The notes: a model not told the origin generated them from the letters alone. 64,000 nucleotides of DNA from Chitinophaga sp. 180180018-3 (GCF_037893185.1 NZ_CP140772.1:6200001-6264000); one strand, 5' to 3'. Positions 26,853-36,898 are shown, counted from the stretch's first letter. Program-made: numbers and translations.

Positions 26853-28883
26853 CTATTTCCCCGATACCTTTTTATTATTGAACAGCAAGTATCGGGTACT
26901 TTCGTAAAAACCATGTGTTAAATTATCAAGACTTCTTGCTGTATCCGGTAATTGCGCCTGGATATTTTTCTGTGGATCGGCCTTCAGATCATACAAAGCA
27001 GTGGCATGTGTAGTCATGTTTATTTCATACAGGTACTGATCTCCCAGCACACTGATGTAAGGCATCTGGTTACGCAGGTAATTGACAAACACATACCTGT
27101 TGTTCCCCCTTGCAGTATCGAACAGGTTTACCCCCAGGGTATAGTTTTTATACGGCATGCCTACCATCCCGGCTACCGTCGGATATACATCCAGCAGGCT
27201 GGCCGGCGTAGTGATCTGCTGTGGCGCCAGGTGTTTCGGGCTGTACATGAAAGCGGTAACATGCACCCCTCCTGTTGCCAGTTCGTATTCCGGCAGCGGC
27301 ATAAAGCTATAGGGATTCAGTATACAGTTATGATCCCCGAAAAATACAAAAATGGTGTTATCAAGATAGCCATCCTTGCGGGCCATATCTATGAGATGAC
27401 CTACGTTATAGTCTTCATACCGCAGGGCATTAAACTGATCAACGGATACAAAACCGGACTTTTTGAAAGCATTCATGTCCAGGTCTTTTTCTGTCAGCTT
27501 TTTAAAATCGCCCGCGCCACTGGTAGTAGTGTAAGGCGGGTGATTATCTGCCAGCTGGAGGAAGGCCACGAAAGGCTGTTTCTTATCATTATCTTCCTTA
27601 AAAATGCCGCTGGCTTCTGTGATAAGGTCATAATCTGAGATGCCCCATACATCTGCCTTAGGCGATTTATACATTCCTTCCTCAAAGATGCGGATGCCTT
27701 CCACATTATTGGTGAATACCGCGCGGATATTGGCCCAGTTTGTATTTCCGCCCAGCAGGTATAGTTTATCGTATCCCTTGAACTGGTCCATTACAATCCG
27801 CTGATCCAGCATTTTAGGATGACGGCTGGCTGTTTTCACGGATGTGATATCAGGCAGGCCGGTATGCACTCCGAAAACAGTTTTAGCAGTACTGATGGCC
27901 GGCACATAAAAGTTCCTGAACAGGATCCCGCTGTCAGCCACGCGCTTCATATGAGGAGTGGCCTGCATCGGGTTTCCGTACATGGAAGTAACCGCAGCAC
28001 CTGTCGATTCCAGCATTACCAGTACCACATTGAGCCGGGGCTTTGAGCTGTCGCCCGCAACCGTGCGTTCGTAGCTGAGTTTTTCCGTGTCGAGGGTATC
28101 GGTTTTTAAGTAAGATGCAATAGTGGGATAGTATTTTTTAGTGGCAGGCAAATCGTAGGTATCGCCTTTCACAGAAAAGTTGGAAATAAAATACAGGATC
28201 GGGTTCAGGCCAAGACTGGTAACGCCATTATCCCGGGTGAACATCGCCTGGCTCCAGCGCAGCGGGAAATAGGCTACGTTTCCGTAACAGCCGGCACCAA
28301 AGAGCAATACCATCCCAATCACATAGCCGGTATAAGGCCAGTTGCGCAGGTATACAACAGATTGAGCGGCAAATTTCTTCCAGGTAGCTTTCTGCAGGCG
28401 GTACAGCAGGAACATCGCCACAAAAATCCCCAACACGCCTCTTACCACAGGATAGCTCTGCCAAACCATGCGGGCATTATCGGCCCGCTCGCCTTTAGCG
28501 AGGAAACGCATAATGGAAGGATCGAGGCGCATGCCCAGGTAATCGTAATGCCCGAGATCCAATATATAAAGGAGGATGAGTAGTAAGTAAACCAGGAAGA
28601 AGTAGATGAAATTAGCTTTGCGGAGCGCTTTTATGGTAAAGAAGTTGTTACGTGTGATGAGGGCGGTTATCAGTACGGGTATCATCAGGTACAGGGAGAG
28701 TCTGAGATCGAACCGGAGCCCCAGGTTCCACGCTTTTGCTATCGCCGTGTGATCTGTAATGGTGGTTTTGAAGAAGAACAGGAAAAAAATAACCCTGAAC
28801 ATCGCCATTAACAGGAAGAGGTAAAGCGTTTGAACAAACACATAACGAATATACCGGGGTATATTCTTCCACGAGTATTGCAT
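26853..28883 (-). CDS. LTA synthase-like membrane sulfatase/phosphotransferase family protein
   Basis: 676 residues. Five N-terminal membrane helices (about 13-35, 52-72, 87-108, 144-164, 190-210) precede an extracytoplasmic alkaline-phosphatase-superfamily domain: VVLVMLESTG (metal-binding Glu), ISTAKTVFGVHTG with Thr as likely nucleophile, GGNTNWANIRAVF, and FVFFGDHN (metal-binding Asp-His). Thr rather than Cys at the nucleophile means it is not an FGE-activated sulfatase. In Gram-negative bacteria such enzymes move phosphoglycerol- or phosphoethanolamine-type groups onto glycans or lipids. A minus-strand TATATTTG -7 element lies at 28918-28925. Confidence 0.83.
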   Translation of the reverse strand: MQYSWKNIPRYIRYVFVQTLYLFLLMAMFRVIFFLFFFKTTITDHTAIAKAWNLGLRFDLRLSLYLMIPVLITALITRNNFFTIKALRKANFIYFFLVYLLLILLYILDLGHYDYLGMRLDPSIMRFLAKGERADNARMVWQSYPVVRGVLGIFVAMFLLYRLQKATWKKFAAQSVVYLRNWPYTGYVIGMVLLFGAGCYGNVAYFPLRWSQAMFTRDNGVTSLGLNPILYFISNFSVKGDTYDLPATKKYYPTIASYLKTDTLDTEKLSYERTVAGDSSKPRLNVVLVMLESTGAAVTSMYGNPMQATPHMKRVADSGILFRNFYVPAISTAKTVFGVHTGLPDITSVKTASRHPKMLDQRIVMDQFKGYDKLYLLGGNTNWANIRAVFTNNVEGIRIFEEGMYKSPKADVWGISDYDLITEASGIFKEDNDKKQPFVAFLQLADNHPPYTTTSGAGDFKKLTEKDLDMNAFKKSGFVSVDQFNALRYEDYNVGHLIDMARKDGYLDNTIFVFFGDHNCILNPYSFMPLPEYELATGGVHVTAFMYSPKHLAPQQITTPASLLDVYPTVAGMVGMPYKNYTLGVNLFDTARGNNRYVFVNYLRNQMPYISVLGDQYLYEINMTTHATALYDLKADPQKNIQAQLPDTARSLDNLTHGFYESTRYLLFNNKKVSGK

Positions 28884-29050
28884 GTAACGTATAGCTGTTT
28901 TTTGAAAAGCGTAGCTGCAAATATAGGGAAAAGTGGCTGCGGAAAATTGAAAAATAGACGGGATAACAGTGTACCTTCCGTCATCTTTTCATAATTAGGA
29001 ATTCTGAAATGGATTTTTTTATATTTGCCTTCCTTTAAAAACAGATTCTT

Positions 29051-30436
29051 GTGGCACTGATCAAATCGATTTCCGGTATACGCGGAACCATAGGCGGTAA
29101 GCCCGGCGAGGGACTTTCTCCATTAGATGTGGTAAAATTCACAGCGGCATACGGAACCTGGCTGAGCCAGCAAACTGACAACCGTAAAGTAGTGATCGGC
29201 CGCGATGGCCGTATCTCCGGTGAAATGGTAAAAAACCTGGTTGTATCTACATTGAATGCATTGGGCATTGATGTAGTAGACCTGGGATTGTCTACCACCC
29301 CCACCGTAGAACTGGCGGTTACTATGGAAAATGCAGCAGGAGGGATTATCCTCACTGCCAGCCATAACCCAAGAGAGTGGAATGCGCTGAAACTGCTCAA
29401 CAGCAAAGGTGAATTCATTTCCGGAGAAGACGGCGCCCAGCTGCTGGATATCGCTGCCCGTGAAGATTTCAGCTTTGTTGATGTAAACAAGCTCGGCACT
29501 TACACGCAGGATGATTCTTATCTGCAGAAGCATATCGACCTGGTGGTTAACTATCCCCTGGTAGATGTAGCCGCTATTAAAGAACGTAACTTCAAAATTG
29601 TAGTAGATGCGGTCAACTCCACCGGTGCGCTGTTTGTACCGCCCCTGCTGAAAGCGCTCGGGGTGGAAGAAGTAGAAGTGCTGTTCGGAGAAGTAACCGG
29701 TAAATTCAGTCATAATCCTGAACCGCTGCCGGAAAACCTTACTGCTTTGTCTAACGAGGTAAACAAATCCAATGCAGATATGGGTATTGCTGTAGATCCG
29801 GATGTAGACCGTTTGTGCTTCGTTTGCGAAGATGGCGGCATGTTTGGTGAAGAATATACCCTTGTAGCAGTAGCTGACTACGTATTGAGCTGCAAAAAAG
29901 GAAATACGGTTTCCAATATGTCATCTACACAGGCACTGAAAGATGTGACCCTGAAACATGGTGGCGAATACCATCCTTCTGCTGTTGGAGAAGTGAATGT
30001 GGTAAAGAAAATGAAAGATACCCAGGCAGTAATCGGAGGAGAAGGTAATGGCGGTATCATTGTGCCCGATCTTCATTATGGTCGTGATGCCCTGATTGGT
30101 ATCGGCCTCTTCCTCAGCCACCTGGCCCGCAGCAAGAAAAGCATCAAAGCCCTGCGCAACAGCTATCCTGATTACTTTATCTCCAAAAACAAAATAGAGC
30201 TGGATAAAGGTGTGGACGTAAAAACCATCTTCGAAAAAATCAAGCTGAAATATAAAAACCAGCCGATTAACACAGAAGACGGTCTGAAAATAGAATTCGA
30301 CAAGGATTGGGTACATCTCCGTACTTCCAACACCGAACCTATTATCCGTATCTACGCTGAAAGCCAGAATGAAACTACCGCGGATAATATCGCGAAACGC
30401 ATTATGGCGGATATAAAAGAAGCGATATCGAGATAA
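29051..30436 (+). CDS. glmM: Phosphoglucosamine/phosphohexomutase (GlmM-like)
   Basis: 461 residues, GTG start at 29051 (MALIKSISGIRGTIGG). Catalytic phosphoserine Ser104 in LTASHNPREWN, metal loop DPDVDRL, sugar loop GEGNGG, and phosphate-binding RTSNTEP give all four domains of an alpha-D-phosphohexomutase. It should convert glucosamine-6-P to glucosamine-1-P for UDP-GlcNAc; a phosphomannomutase role cannot be excluded since this subgroup is often annotated either way. A TATATTTG -7 box at 29020-29027 is 24 bp upstream, though without a clear TTTG at -33. The stop codon lies inside the 39-bp inverted repeat that follows. Confidence 0.85.
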   Translation: MALIKSISGIRGTIGGKPGEGLSPLDVVKFTAAYGTWLSQQTDNRKVVIGRDGRISGEMVKNLVVSTLNALGIDVVDLGLSTTPTVELAVTMENAAGGIILTASHNPREWNALKLLNSKGEFISGEDGAQLLDIAAREDFSFVDVNKLGTYTQDDSYLQKHIDLVVNYPLVDVAAIKERNFKIVVDAVNSTGALFVPPLLKALGVEEVEVLFGEVTGKFSHNPEPLPENLTALSNEVNKSNADMGIAVDPDVDRLCFVCEDGGMFGEEYTLVAVADYVLSCKKGNTVSNMSSTQALKDVTLKHGGEYHPSAVGEVNVVKKMKDTQAVIGGEGNGGIIVPDLHYGRDALIGIGLFLSHLARSKKSIKALRNSYPDYFISKNKIELDKGVDVKTIFEKIKLKYKNQPINTEDGLKIEFDKDWVHLRTSNTEPIIRIYAESQNETTADNIAKRIMADIKEAISR

Positions 30437-30518
30437 TTAAACTTTAATCAATAGAAAAAAGGCCTTAGCGATGATTATCCGCTAAGGCCTTTTTTCTATT
30501 GATTAAAGTTTAATTATC
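30432..30518. terminator. Bidirectional terminator: perfect 39-bp inverted repeat
   Basis: Arms 30432-30470 and 30480-30518 are perfectly complementary around a 9-nt loop. Each arm contains an A-run next to a GC-rich core (ggccttagcg), so both strands give a GC stem followed by TTTTTT. It separates the convergent glmM and cysteine desulfurase genes and takes in the glmM stop codon. Confidence 0.9.
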
Positions 30519-31646
30519 TCAAATCAGCTCTTTCAACTTTACAATCACCTTATCCACTTCTTCCTTCGTATTATGCTTGCTGAAGGAAAAGCGTACAGCG
30601 ATCTGGTTTGGGTTACTGTTGATGGCGCGGATAACGTGGGAACCGGCATTCGCGCCGGAAGTACACGCACTGCCACCAGAAGCACAGATACCGTTGATAT
30701 CCATGTTAAAGAGGATCATTTCACTCTTTTCAGATTTAGGGAAAGCCACGTTCAACACGGTATACAGACTTTTTCCATAGAGGTCGCCGTTGAAAGCAAC
30801 TCCCGGGATATGCTGCTGCAGCTGTTCTGCCATGTACATACGAACACCGTTGATATGAGCACTATGCTCTTCATGAGCCGCAGTGGCAATTTCCAGGGCT
30901 TTGGCAAATCCGATGATACCGTACAGATTTTCCGTACCGGCACGCATGTTCCTTTCCTGGCTTCCTCCCTGTATGTAAGGAGTTATTTTAACATTTTCGT
31001 TAATATATAAGATACCTACGCCTTTAGGCCCGTGAAACTTATGTCCGGCGCCGGTAATGAAATGTACCGGGGTATTGCGGAGGTCGAACGGATAGTGCCC
31101 TACTGTTTGTACAGTATCGGAGTGGAAGATGGCATCAAATTCCTTGCAAAGGTTGCCTACAGCATAGAGATCCAGCAGGTTACCGATCTCATTGTTGGCA
31201 TGCATGAGGGTAACCAGGCATTTTTCAGTGGATTGCTGCAACAGTTCGCGCAGGTGATCCATATCGACATGGCCGGAAGGTAAAATTCTTACAAAAGAAA
31301 GCCCAACGCCATGATGATGATGCAAATGCTCCACGGTGTGCAGGGTAGCATGATGCTCAATAGGGGAAGAAATAATGTGCCTGCAACCCAGGTCGTTGAT
31401 AGCAGCATTGATAGCTGTGTTGCTGCTTTCTGTACCGCCTGAGGTAAAGAAGATCTCTCCCGGATGTGCATTCAGAATCTTCGCTACTGATTTACGGGCG
31501 TTTTCTATGCCCAGTCTGGACTCCCGTCCGTAAGAATAGATAGAGGATGGGTTTCCGAACTTTTCCGTCATAAAAGGCAGCATTGCCTCTAGTACTGCCG
31601 GGTCCAGTGAGGTGGTAGCTGCATTGTCAAAGTAAATTCTTTCCAA
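30519..31646 (-). CDS. Cysteine desulfurase (NifS/IscS type)
   Basis: 375 residues, fold-type I PLP enzyme. PLP-binding Lys203 in TGAGHKFHGPKG, DNAATT near the N-terminus, FFTSGGTESSN, and active-site Cys328 in GGSACTSG. It removes sulfur from cysteine for Fe-S cluster or thio-cofactor formation. Length is a little under IscS (404). Monocistronic: the terminator palindrome follows and no gene is coupled upstream. Confidence 0.9.
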   Translation of the reverse strand: MERIYFDNAATTSLDPAVLEAMLPFMTEKFGNPSSIYSYGRESRLGIENARKSVAKILNAHPGEIFFTSGGTESSNTAINAAINDLGCRHIISSPIEHHATLHTVEHLHHHHGVGLSFVRILPSGHVDMDHLRELLQQSTEKCLVTLMHANNEIGNLLDLYAVGNLCKEFDAIFHSDTVQTVGHYPFDLRNTPVHFITGAGHKFHGPKGVGILYINENVKITPYIQGGSQERNMRAGTENLYGIIGFAKALEIATAAHEEHSAHINGVRMYMAEQLQQHIPGVAFNGDLYGKSLYTVLNVAFPKSEKSEMILFNMDINGICASGGSACTSGANAGSHVIRAINSNPNQIAVRFSFSKHNTKEEVDKVIVKLKELI

Positions 31647-31736
31647 TGTCGGTGGTTTTTGATAAAGGAATAATTAATGGTGGTTGTAAAAGACAGCGAA
31701 GTTCGGAAAAAAAGATGAAACAGCCATTAGCCTGTG

Positions 31737-31807
31737 GCCCATAGCAAATACAGCGAAAATTATATCTTGCTAATTATAATATAATCTTCACTGTATTTGT
31801 TATGGGC
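31737..31807 (-). terminator. Imperfect palindrome downstream of LytTR operon
   Basis: Arms gcccatagcaaatacagcg (31737-31755) and its complement (31789-31807) differ at two positions that still allow G-U pairing; the AT-rich centre can pair further. It lies 20 bp after the response-regulator stop on the minus strand. The arm resembles that of the palindrome at 43527-43589. Confidence 0.6.
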
Positions 31808-31826
31808 TGGTAATTCCCTTCCCTTA

Positions 31827-32558
31827 TCAGGAATACCTGTTAATCACATCATAAAACCTGTCGCGGTACCCGTCGGAGATGGGAATCGACTGATTAGCGA
31901 TCATCACGGTATTCTTTTCTACGGAGTTGATCTTATTGAGGGAAACCAGGTAAGAGCGGTGCACGCGGATGAATTTATCGGCAGGCAACCGGGTTTCAAA
32001 TGATTTGAGGCTGCGCAGGGTAAGTACTGGCAGGTTATGAGTATAAATTTTCGTATAGTCTTTCAGTGCTTCAATGAAAAGAATATCTTCCAGATTGATT
32101 TTGATGATCTTGTACTCTGTTTTTATGAAGATGTAATCATTCACCCAGGTAGCTTCCATGGGTACAATCGTATTGGTGTTTCCCAGGGCTTTTTGCTGGC
32201 TGGCCGTCCATGTTTCACTGGCTTTGGCAGTAGCTTTGAGGAAACGTTCGAATGGTACCGGCTTCAGCAGGTAATCTACTACATCGAGGTTAAACCCATC
32301 CAATGCGTATTCCCCGTAGGCTGTAGTAAAGATCACCATAGGCGGGTATTTCAGCGATTTAAGGAATTGGATACCCGTGATATCGGGCATTTTGATGTCC
32401 AGGAATACCAGGTCTACCGGTTCATCCTGGATAAAACGCAGCGCTGTAGCCGCGTTTTCGAATTTGCCGGCCAGCGTCAGGAAAGGCACCTTTCGGATAT
32501 AGTCTTCCATGACTTCCAATGCCAGCGGCTCGTCATCCACAGCAATACACCTCATCAT
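31827..32558 (-). CDS. LytTR-family response regulator
   Basis: 243 residues. Receiver domain 1-120 with DDE at 8-10, phosphorylatable Asp54 in VFLDIKMPDITG, Thr in FTTAYGEYA and Lys in YLLKPVPFERF; LytTR DNA-binding domain at about 140-240 (FIKTEYKIIKINLEDILFIE and FIRVHRSYLVSLNKI). Four-base overlap with the kinase gene (32555-32558) indicates a two-component pair. Target genes are not evident. Confidence 0.92.
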   Translation of the reverse strand: MMRCIAVDDEPLALEVMEDYIRKVPFLTLAGKFENAATALRFIQDEPVDLVFLDIKMPDITGIQFLKSLKYPPMVIFTTAYGEYALDGFNLDVVDYLLKPVPFERFLKATAKASETWTASQQKALGNTNTIVPMEATWVNDYIFIKTEYKIIKINLEDILFIEALKDYTKIYTHNLPVLTLRSLKSFETRLPADKFIRVHRSYLVSLNKINSVEKNTVMIANQSIPISDGYRDRFYDVINRYS

Positions 32559-33808
32559 TTTTTCAGCTTGATTTTAAGATCTACAATAAATTCGGCTTCC
32601 GTTTCTCTTATCCGGATTTCGTGTTCGTTTTCGTAAAGCAGGTTCAGGCGTTTTAATACATTTTCCAAACCAATGCCTCCTCTTTCCGCAACCCGTTCCT
32701 TAAAGTGACTGTTCCTGACGGTTAATCTGATCATATCTTCAGTTGTAGTAATGTTGATGTCAATAAAAGATTCTTCCGCGTAGCTGATACCGTGTTTGAA
32801 AGCATTCTCCACGAATGGTACCAGCAACATCGGCTCAATCATGAGCCGGTCCGCATCTCCGCTTAAATTGCAGTTGATTTCAATATCCTTCGGCAGCCGG
32901 AGCTTTTGTATCTCTATATAGTCTTGTAAATATTTTAGTTCATGTGACAGCGGCACTTTGTCTTCGTTCGACTCATAGATCATGTATCGCATGATGGTTG
33001 ATAGCTTCAGGATAGCATGTTCCGTTTGCACCGATTGTTTATGCGCCAGCGAGTAAATGGTGTTTAGACAGTTAAAAAGGAAGTGAGGATTAATTTGCGA
33101 TTTTAAAAATTTCAATTCCGCATTTAACCGCTCTACGGTCAGTTCTTCTCTTTGTTTCTCACTCTTGAACCATTCCAGCGCTATTTTGATAAACCCGCTC
33201 ATGAAGAGCATCAACAGGGCGAAGAAACCAGATCTGCGCAATACGTCCGGGAAAAGCAGGTATTCGAGCAGCGTAGGGCCTTCAGCGTCCAGTATTGGCA
33301 TCATTGGGACGGCCCTTTTGGCTGCAATGACCTGGGTCGTGTCATCCACCAGTTTTCCCTCTCTTATCCGTATAGCTTCCGCAGGTACTGTTTCCCTGTA
33401 AAAACGCTGTCCGTGAAACGGAGGAAAGCGGTTTTGTGTTACATCTGAATTATAAAATCTTTTATCGGTTCGCATGGCCATCATCAGCGGCGGACGATGT
33501 CCATAATTTTTGAAGAAATAATAATTAATAGCAGCTTGTTGCGCCGTAACAAAAACGATTAGCACCAATACACTGCAGAAATATAAAACAATCTTCTTCC
33601 TGTTAAAATAACGGGGAATGAGCACATAGATATTCAGGTAAAAGATGCCAATAAGAAACAGGTTATCTATCAGCTCTTTGATAAAAAAACCGGTATGAAG
33701 TATCTGGATACGATAAATAAAAAAAGGAAAAAAGAGAAAACACGCCCATCCAAGGATGTGCAGGGAAATGAGGAAGGGACGACTTCTGATGATCCGTTTA
33801 AATTGCAT
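32555..33808 (-). CDS. LytS-like sensor histidine kinase
   Basis: 417 residues. Membrane helices at about 12-32, 45-65, 73-95 and 193-212, with an extracytoplasmic loop at about 100-185. The His_kinase (PF06580-type) region has KSQINPHFLFNCLNTIY, His242, and an HATPase with MLLVPFVENAFKHG and GGIGLENVLKRL. It phosphorylates the LytTR regulator encoded next. No promoter match was found in the 175 bp upstream, which instead holds the terminator of the preceding operon. Confidence 0.9.
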   Translation of the reverse strand: MQFKRIIRSRPFLISLHILGWACFLFFPFFIYRIQILHTGFFIKELIDNLFLIGIFYLNIYVLIPRYFNRKKIVLYFCSVLVLIVFVTAQQAAINYYFFKNYGHRPPLMMAMRTDKRFYNSDVTQNRFPPFHGQRFYRETVPAEAIRIREGKLVDDTTQVIAAKRAVPMMPILDAEGPTLLEYLLFPDVLRRSGFFALLMLFMSGFIKIALEWFKSEKQREELTVERLNAELKFLKSQINPHFLFNCLNTIYSLAHKQSVQTEHAILKLSTIMRYMIYESNEDKVPLSHELKYLQDYIEIQKLRLPKDIEINCNLSGDADRLMIEPMLLVPFVENAFKHGISYAEESFIDINITTTEDMIRLTVRNSHFKERVAERGGIGLENVLKRLNLLYENEHEIRIRETEAEFIVDLKIKLKK

Positions 33809-33921
33809 CGTATTATTTGATGCGATAAACTTACGTTAGATAGGGTAAGACTTGTGTTAAACTTTGTTAAGTCGGGTATAAGGGATTGTTAAAATTCCCG
33901 GAAGAATTAAAATCAGATTAA

Positions 33922-33980
33922 AATTAAGAATACGGAATGAAGAAACAGACACGCTGTTTCTTCATTCCGTATTCTTAATT
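33922..33980. terminator. Perfect 27-bp palindrome
   Basis: Arms 33922-33948 and 33954-33980 are perfectly complementary around a 5-nt loop. The outer part of the arm (attaagaatacggaatgaag) is nearly the same as that of the palindrome at 63421-63518. It lies just after the DUF4907 stop and can end that minus-strand transcript. Confidence 0.75.
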
Positions 33981-33984
33981 CTTT

Positions 33985-34332
33985 CTATTCAGCTTCTGCA
34001 ATCTGCATATCCACCATCTCCTGTTGCGAAATGGATGGAATCTTATGATGTGTGAGCTTCTGCATGACTACGTTTCCTACGCGCAAAGCATTTTCCCGGG
34101 TGCGGAATACCTTGTTGCCGGGTATGTCAGGAATAACATCCTGGTAGATGTAAGTATGGCCGTCGACAACGACTTTATACCCCCATCCGTCACGTATCTG
34201 GAAGGGCACCACTGCAACAGCGAGCATGTCCGATCCTTTTTTAGCAGCCTGGATCTTCGGGAGCAGCCAGCAGGCACCGAAACCCAATGCCACCAATACG
34301 GCACCACTGATAATAATATTGCGCTTAGTCAT
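33985..34332 (-). CDS. DUF4907-family protein
   Basis: 115 residues from the ATG at 34332 (MTKRNIIISGAVLVALGFGAC), whose start overlaps the stop of the kelch gene (ATGACTAA). An N-terminal membrane segment (about 6-23) is followed by the DUF4907 core: VVPFQIRDGWGYKVVVDGHTYIYQD and PGNKVFRTRENALRVGNVVMQKL. The function of the family is unknown; it commonly stands beside kelch-repeat lipoproteins in this phylum, as here. Confidence 0.8.
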   Translation of the reverse strand: MTKRNIIISGAVLVALGFGACWLLPKIQAAKKGSDMLAVAVVPFQIRDGWGYKVVVDGHTYIYQDVIPDIPGNKVFRTRENALRVGNVVMQKLTHHKIPSISQQEMVDMQIAEAE

Positions 34333-35326
34333 TTTTGTTATACTCAGCTGTAGGATCAAATTCTCTTAAATCGTCGAAAGGCGTGCTGGAGCCCATGCCC
34401 AGTGTAACGAAGCCACGGTCTTTAACAGTGAAACCGGTAGCACCTGTACGGGGCGCACCTTCAAAGTCGGTTTTCTGTACCCAGCGGTCAGTTTCCGGCG
34501 TATACTCCCAGGTGGCAGCGGAATAGGTACCTTTAATACCGGCAACAATATAGCCCTTACCTCTCATGGCAAAAGCAGCAGCGCCGCTACCTGCAAAGTT
34601 GTACAGATCATCGAAGCTCTGATCACTTACATTGGCGATGGCATTGAGCGGGCTCCACTGTTTGGTATCTCCGTCGAATACGTAGAAATCCGTAACTGCA
34701 CTGGAGTTGGCAGTACCCATGCAAACATATGCCTTATTGTTGATCACAAAAACGGAAGCATCTGTTCTCTTACCGCTGGTGATACTCTGTGCCTGCGTCC
34801 AGCTGTCGGTAGCAGGGTTGTATTCCCAGTTATCTTTCAGCCAGTTGCCATCGTATCCGGTACTGATATATCCTCTGTCCTTCAATCCGAAAGCTACCGC
34901 GCCATAACGGCCGGATCCGGCGAAAGGCGCCTTCGGCGTCCATGCATTGGCGTTAGGATCGTATTGATAAAAGTCATTCATTTTGTTGATACCATCGTAT
35001 CCGGTTCCAACATATCCCATACCTGAGACAGCCATACCAACAGCGTTACTGCGGGCCGGACCTTTGAATGCGGCTTTCTGTGTCCACTGATTCTGATCTA
35101 CATCGTACATCCAGAAATCCTGTAACCTGTTAAGCCCATCATACCCGGTTCCTACATATGCTTTATCATTAATAACGAAAGAAGCAGCGGCAGTTCTGGC
35201 CACCCCCTCAAATTCAGAGCGCTTAATCCAGTTCCCCAACAACGTGGTAGTGTTTGAACTTTTCGAACAGGCCGCCAGGGAAGCCATTAATAATAAACTA
35301 TAACCTTTTAAATATCGCATTAGCAT
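34325..35326 (-). CDS. Kelch-repeat lipoprotein
   Basis: 333 residues with a lipoprotein signal (YSLLLMASLAACSK, Cys20). About six kelch-type blades follow, each with a pattern like DKAYVGTGYDG, DFWMYD and NQWTQKA at intervals of about 48 residues, giving a beta-propeller. Coupled to the DUF4907 gene. Likely surface- or periplasm-exposed binding protein; ligand unknown. Start could be the second Met (MRYLKGYS). Confidence 0.88.
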   Translation of the reverse strand: MLMRYLKGYSLLLMASLAACSKSSNTTTLLGNWIKRSEFEGVARTAAASFVINDKAYVGTGYDGLNRLQDFWMYDVDQNQWTQKAAFKGPARSNAVGMAVSGMGYVGTGYDGINKMNDFYQYDPNANAWTPKAPFAGSGRYGAVAFGLKDRGYISTGYDGNWLKDNWEYNPATDSWTQAQSITSGKRTDASVFVINNKAYVCMGTANSSAVTDFYVFDGDTKQWSPLNAIANVSDQSFDDLYNFAGSGAAAFAMRGKGYIVAGIKGTYSAATWEYTPETDRWVQKTDFEGAPRTGATGFTVKDRGFVTLGMGSSTPFDDLREFDPTAEYNKND

Positions 35327-35342
35327 GTTCTTTTACTGCTGC

Positions 35343-35372
35343 CAAAATTATCCGCCGGAGCATTCCGGCAAA
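35343..35372 (-). promoter_or_regulatory. Promoter for the kelch-DUF4907 operon
   Basis: Minus strand: TTTG (35372-35369), 18 bp, then TAATTTTG (35350-35343), one base short of the usual 19-bp spacing. The -7 box lies 17 bp upstream of the kelch ATG. The remaining 190 bp up to the divergent DUF4270 gene show no further clear signal. Confidence 0.65.
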
Positions 35373-35566
35373 CAGGAAATAGCTATTCACCTGATTTTAC
35401 AGGACGGATACCGTTATTTCATCTACCAAAAGGTTTCTTTCGGCCTGAACCCTTATTCCTGCACCACCGGCAGCATAAAGGAGTGATTCAGTTATTCATC
35501 GATGAATTTTGGCTATTGGCATATTAAAGGAACTGAAAACAGGCAACCTGTCTAAAATTGCGCACC

Positions 35567-36898
35567 ATGAACAATATGTATCATCTATTTTCCAGGAGTG
35601 CTGCCAGGAGGTGCTATAAAGTGCTCCCGGTGTTGCTGCTGGCCGCTATCATTTCGTCGTGCCAGAAAACCGGGTTTACCTATAATAATATTGTAGACAA
35701 TAACCAGCCCACTGATTATCTTCTCACAGATACACTGACAGTGCAGATGAAAACTGTACAACAGGATTCCATGCCTACTTCAGGATCTGGTGTATTACTC
35801 GCCGGTAAAAGAGTGGATCCTATTTTTGGTACATCAACTGTTCAGTCTTTCTTCCAGATATCACAACCTGCCTCAATAGATATTCCGCTCAACGGTTCAC
35901 AATACGATTCTATGGTGCTGGTGATGCGCCCTAACGGATATGTATCCGGCGACTCTATGACCGTACAAAACCTGAATGTATACAGGGTTACTTCCACCAT
36001 ACAAACAGCAAAAAATTTCTACTACCTGTACAACAACAGCAGTTTCTCTACAGAAAGCACGCCCATAGGCAGTTTCACAGGGATCATACGGCCTAATGTG
36101 GATAAAACCATCACCGCACATATGTCGGATCAATTGGGTACCCAACTGTTCAATATGCTGCGGGATAAAAGTCCGGATATCACCACCAACGCCACTTTCC
36201 TTGAGTTTTTCAAAGGGCTTAATGTAAGAGCAGGAGCTAACAGCCAGCTGGTATCGGCGTTTGCGGCTAATGATTCGAGCCTGTATATACGATTGTATTA
36301 TCACATTAACGAAGTGATTACCACTGTCAGGTATGTAGATTTTAAAATGCAGGCGCCTAACCTGCAGTTCAACCAGGTAACAGCCAATCGTACAGGCACA
36401 CCGATAGCACCGCTTACCGGCACAGTAAAGGAACTCAGCTCACAAAGCGTAAATAACCAGGGCTTCGCACAACCTATAACGGGAGCGGCTACACGAATGG
36501 ATATTCCTTATATCACCAATCTCATTTACCTCGGACAGTTCTTTAAGATCATGAAAGTATACCTGTCGGTCAAACCCGTTAACGGTAGCTACGTGCAGGA
36601 CCGGCTGCCTCCCCGGGTAGCACTCTGTGAAGTAGATCAGCTCAACAACGTGACCGATACCCTTACCTACGGTCAATTGAAGCTGGACAACCAGTTCAAT
36701 GACAATACGTATTACATTTTCGACATCACCAACTACGTCATTAAACAACAGACAGCCACCACGCTTACCACGCGCGGATTACTGCTGACACCCAGCGCAA
36801 CAGATGCACGCACAACGCTCGACAGGCTCGTCATAGGCGACCAGCGGAATCAGAACAGCCGGCTTAAAATACAGTTGTACTACCTGTTGTATAAATAA
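35567..36898 (+). CDS. DUF4270 family lipoprotein
   Basis: 443 residues from the ATG at 35567; an in-frame TTG three codons earlier is less likely. Signal VLPVLLLAAIISSC gives lipidation at Cys32. The body shows the DUF4270 pattern: TDTLTVQMKTVQQDSMPTSG, a PIFGTS segment, beta strands with YDSMVLVMRP, and a C-terminal LVIGDQRNQNSRLKIQLYY. Probably an outer-membrane lipoprotein of unknown role. The barrel gene follows after 9 bp. Confidence 0.85.
   Translation: MNNMYHLFSRSAARRCYKVLPVLLLAAIISSCQKTGFTYNNIVDNNQPTDYLLTDTLTVQMKTVQQDSMPTSGSGVLLAGKRVDPIFGTSTVQSFFQISQPASIDIPLNGSQYDSMVLVMRPNGYVSGDSMTVQNLNVYRVTSTIQTAKNFYYLYNNSSFSTESTPIGSFTGIIRPNVDKTITAHMSDQLGTQLFNMLRDKSPDITTNATFLEFFKGLNVRAGANSQLVSAFAANDSSLYIRLYYHINEVITTVRYVDFKMQAPNLQFNQVTANRTGTPIAPLTGTVKELSSQSVNNQGFAQPITGAATRMDIPYITNLIYLGQFFKIMKVYLSVKPVNGSYVQDRLPPRVALCEVDQLNNVTDTLTYGQLKLDNQFNDNTYYIFDITNYVIKQQTATTLTTRGLLLTPSATDARTTLDRLVIGDQRNQNSRLKIQLYYLLYK

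Noticed and set aside
26853..28883. True lipoteichoic acid synthase
   Set aside because: All other genes indicate a Gram-negative member of Bacteroidota, which lacks lipoteichoic acid; the family also contains phosphoglycerol and phosphoethanolamine transferases.
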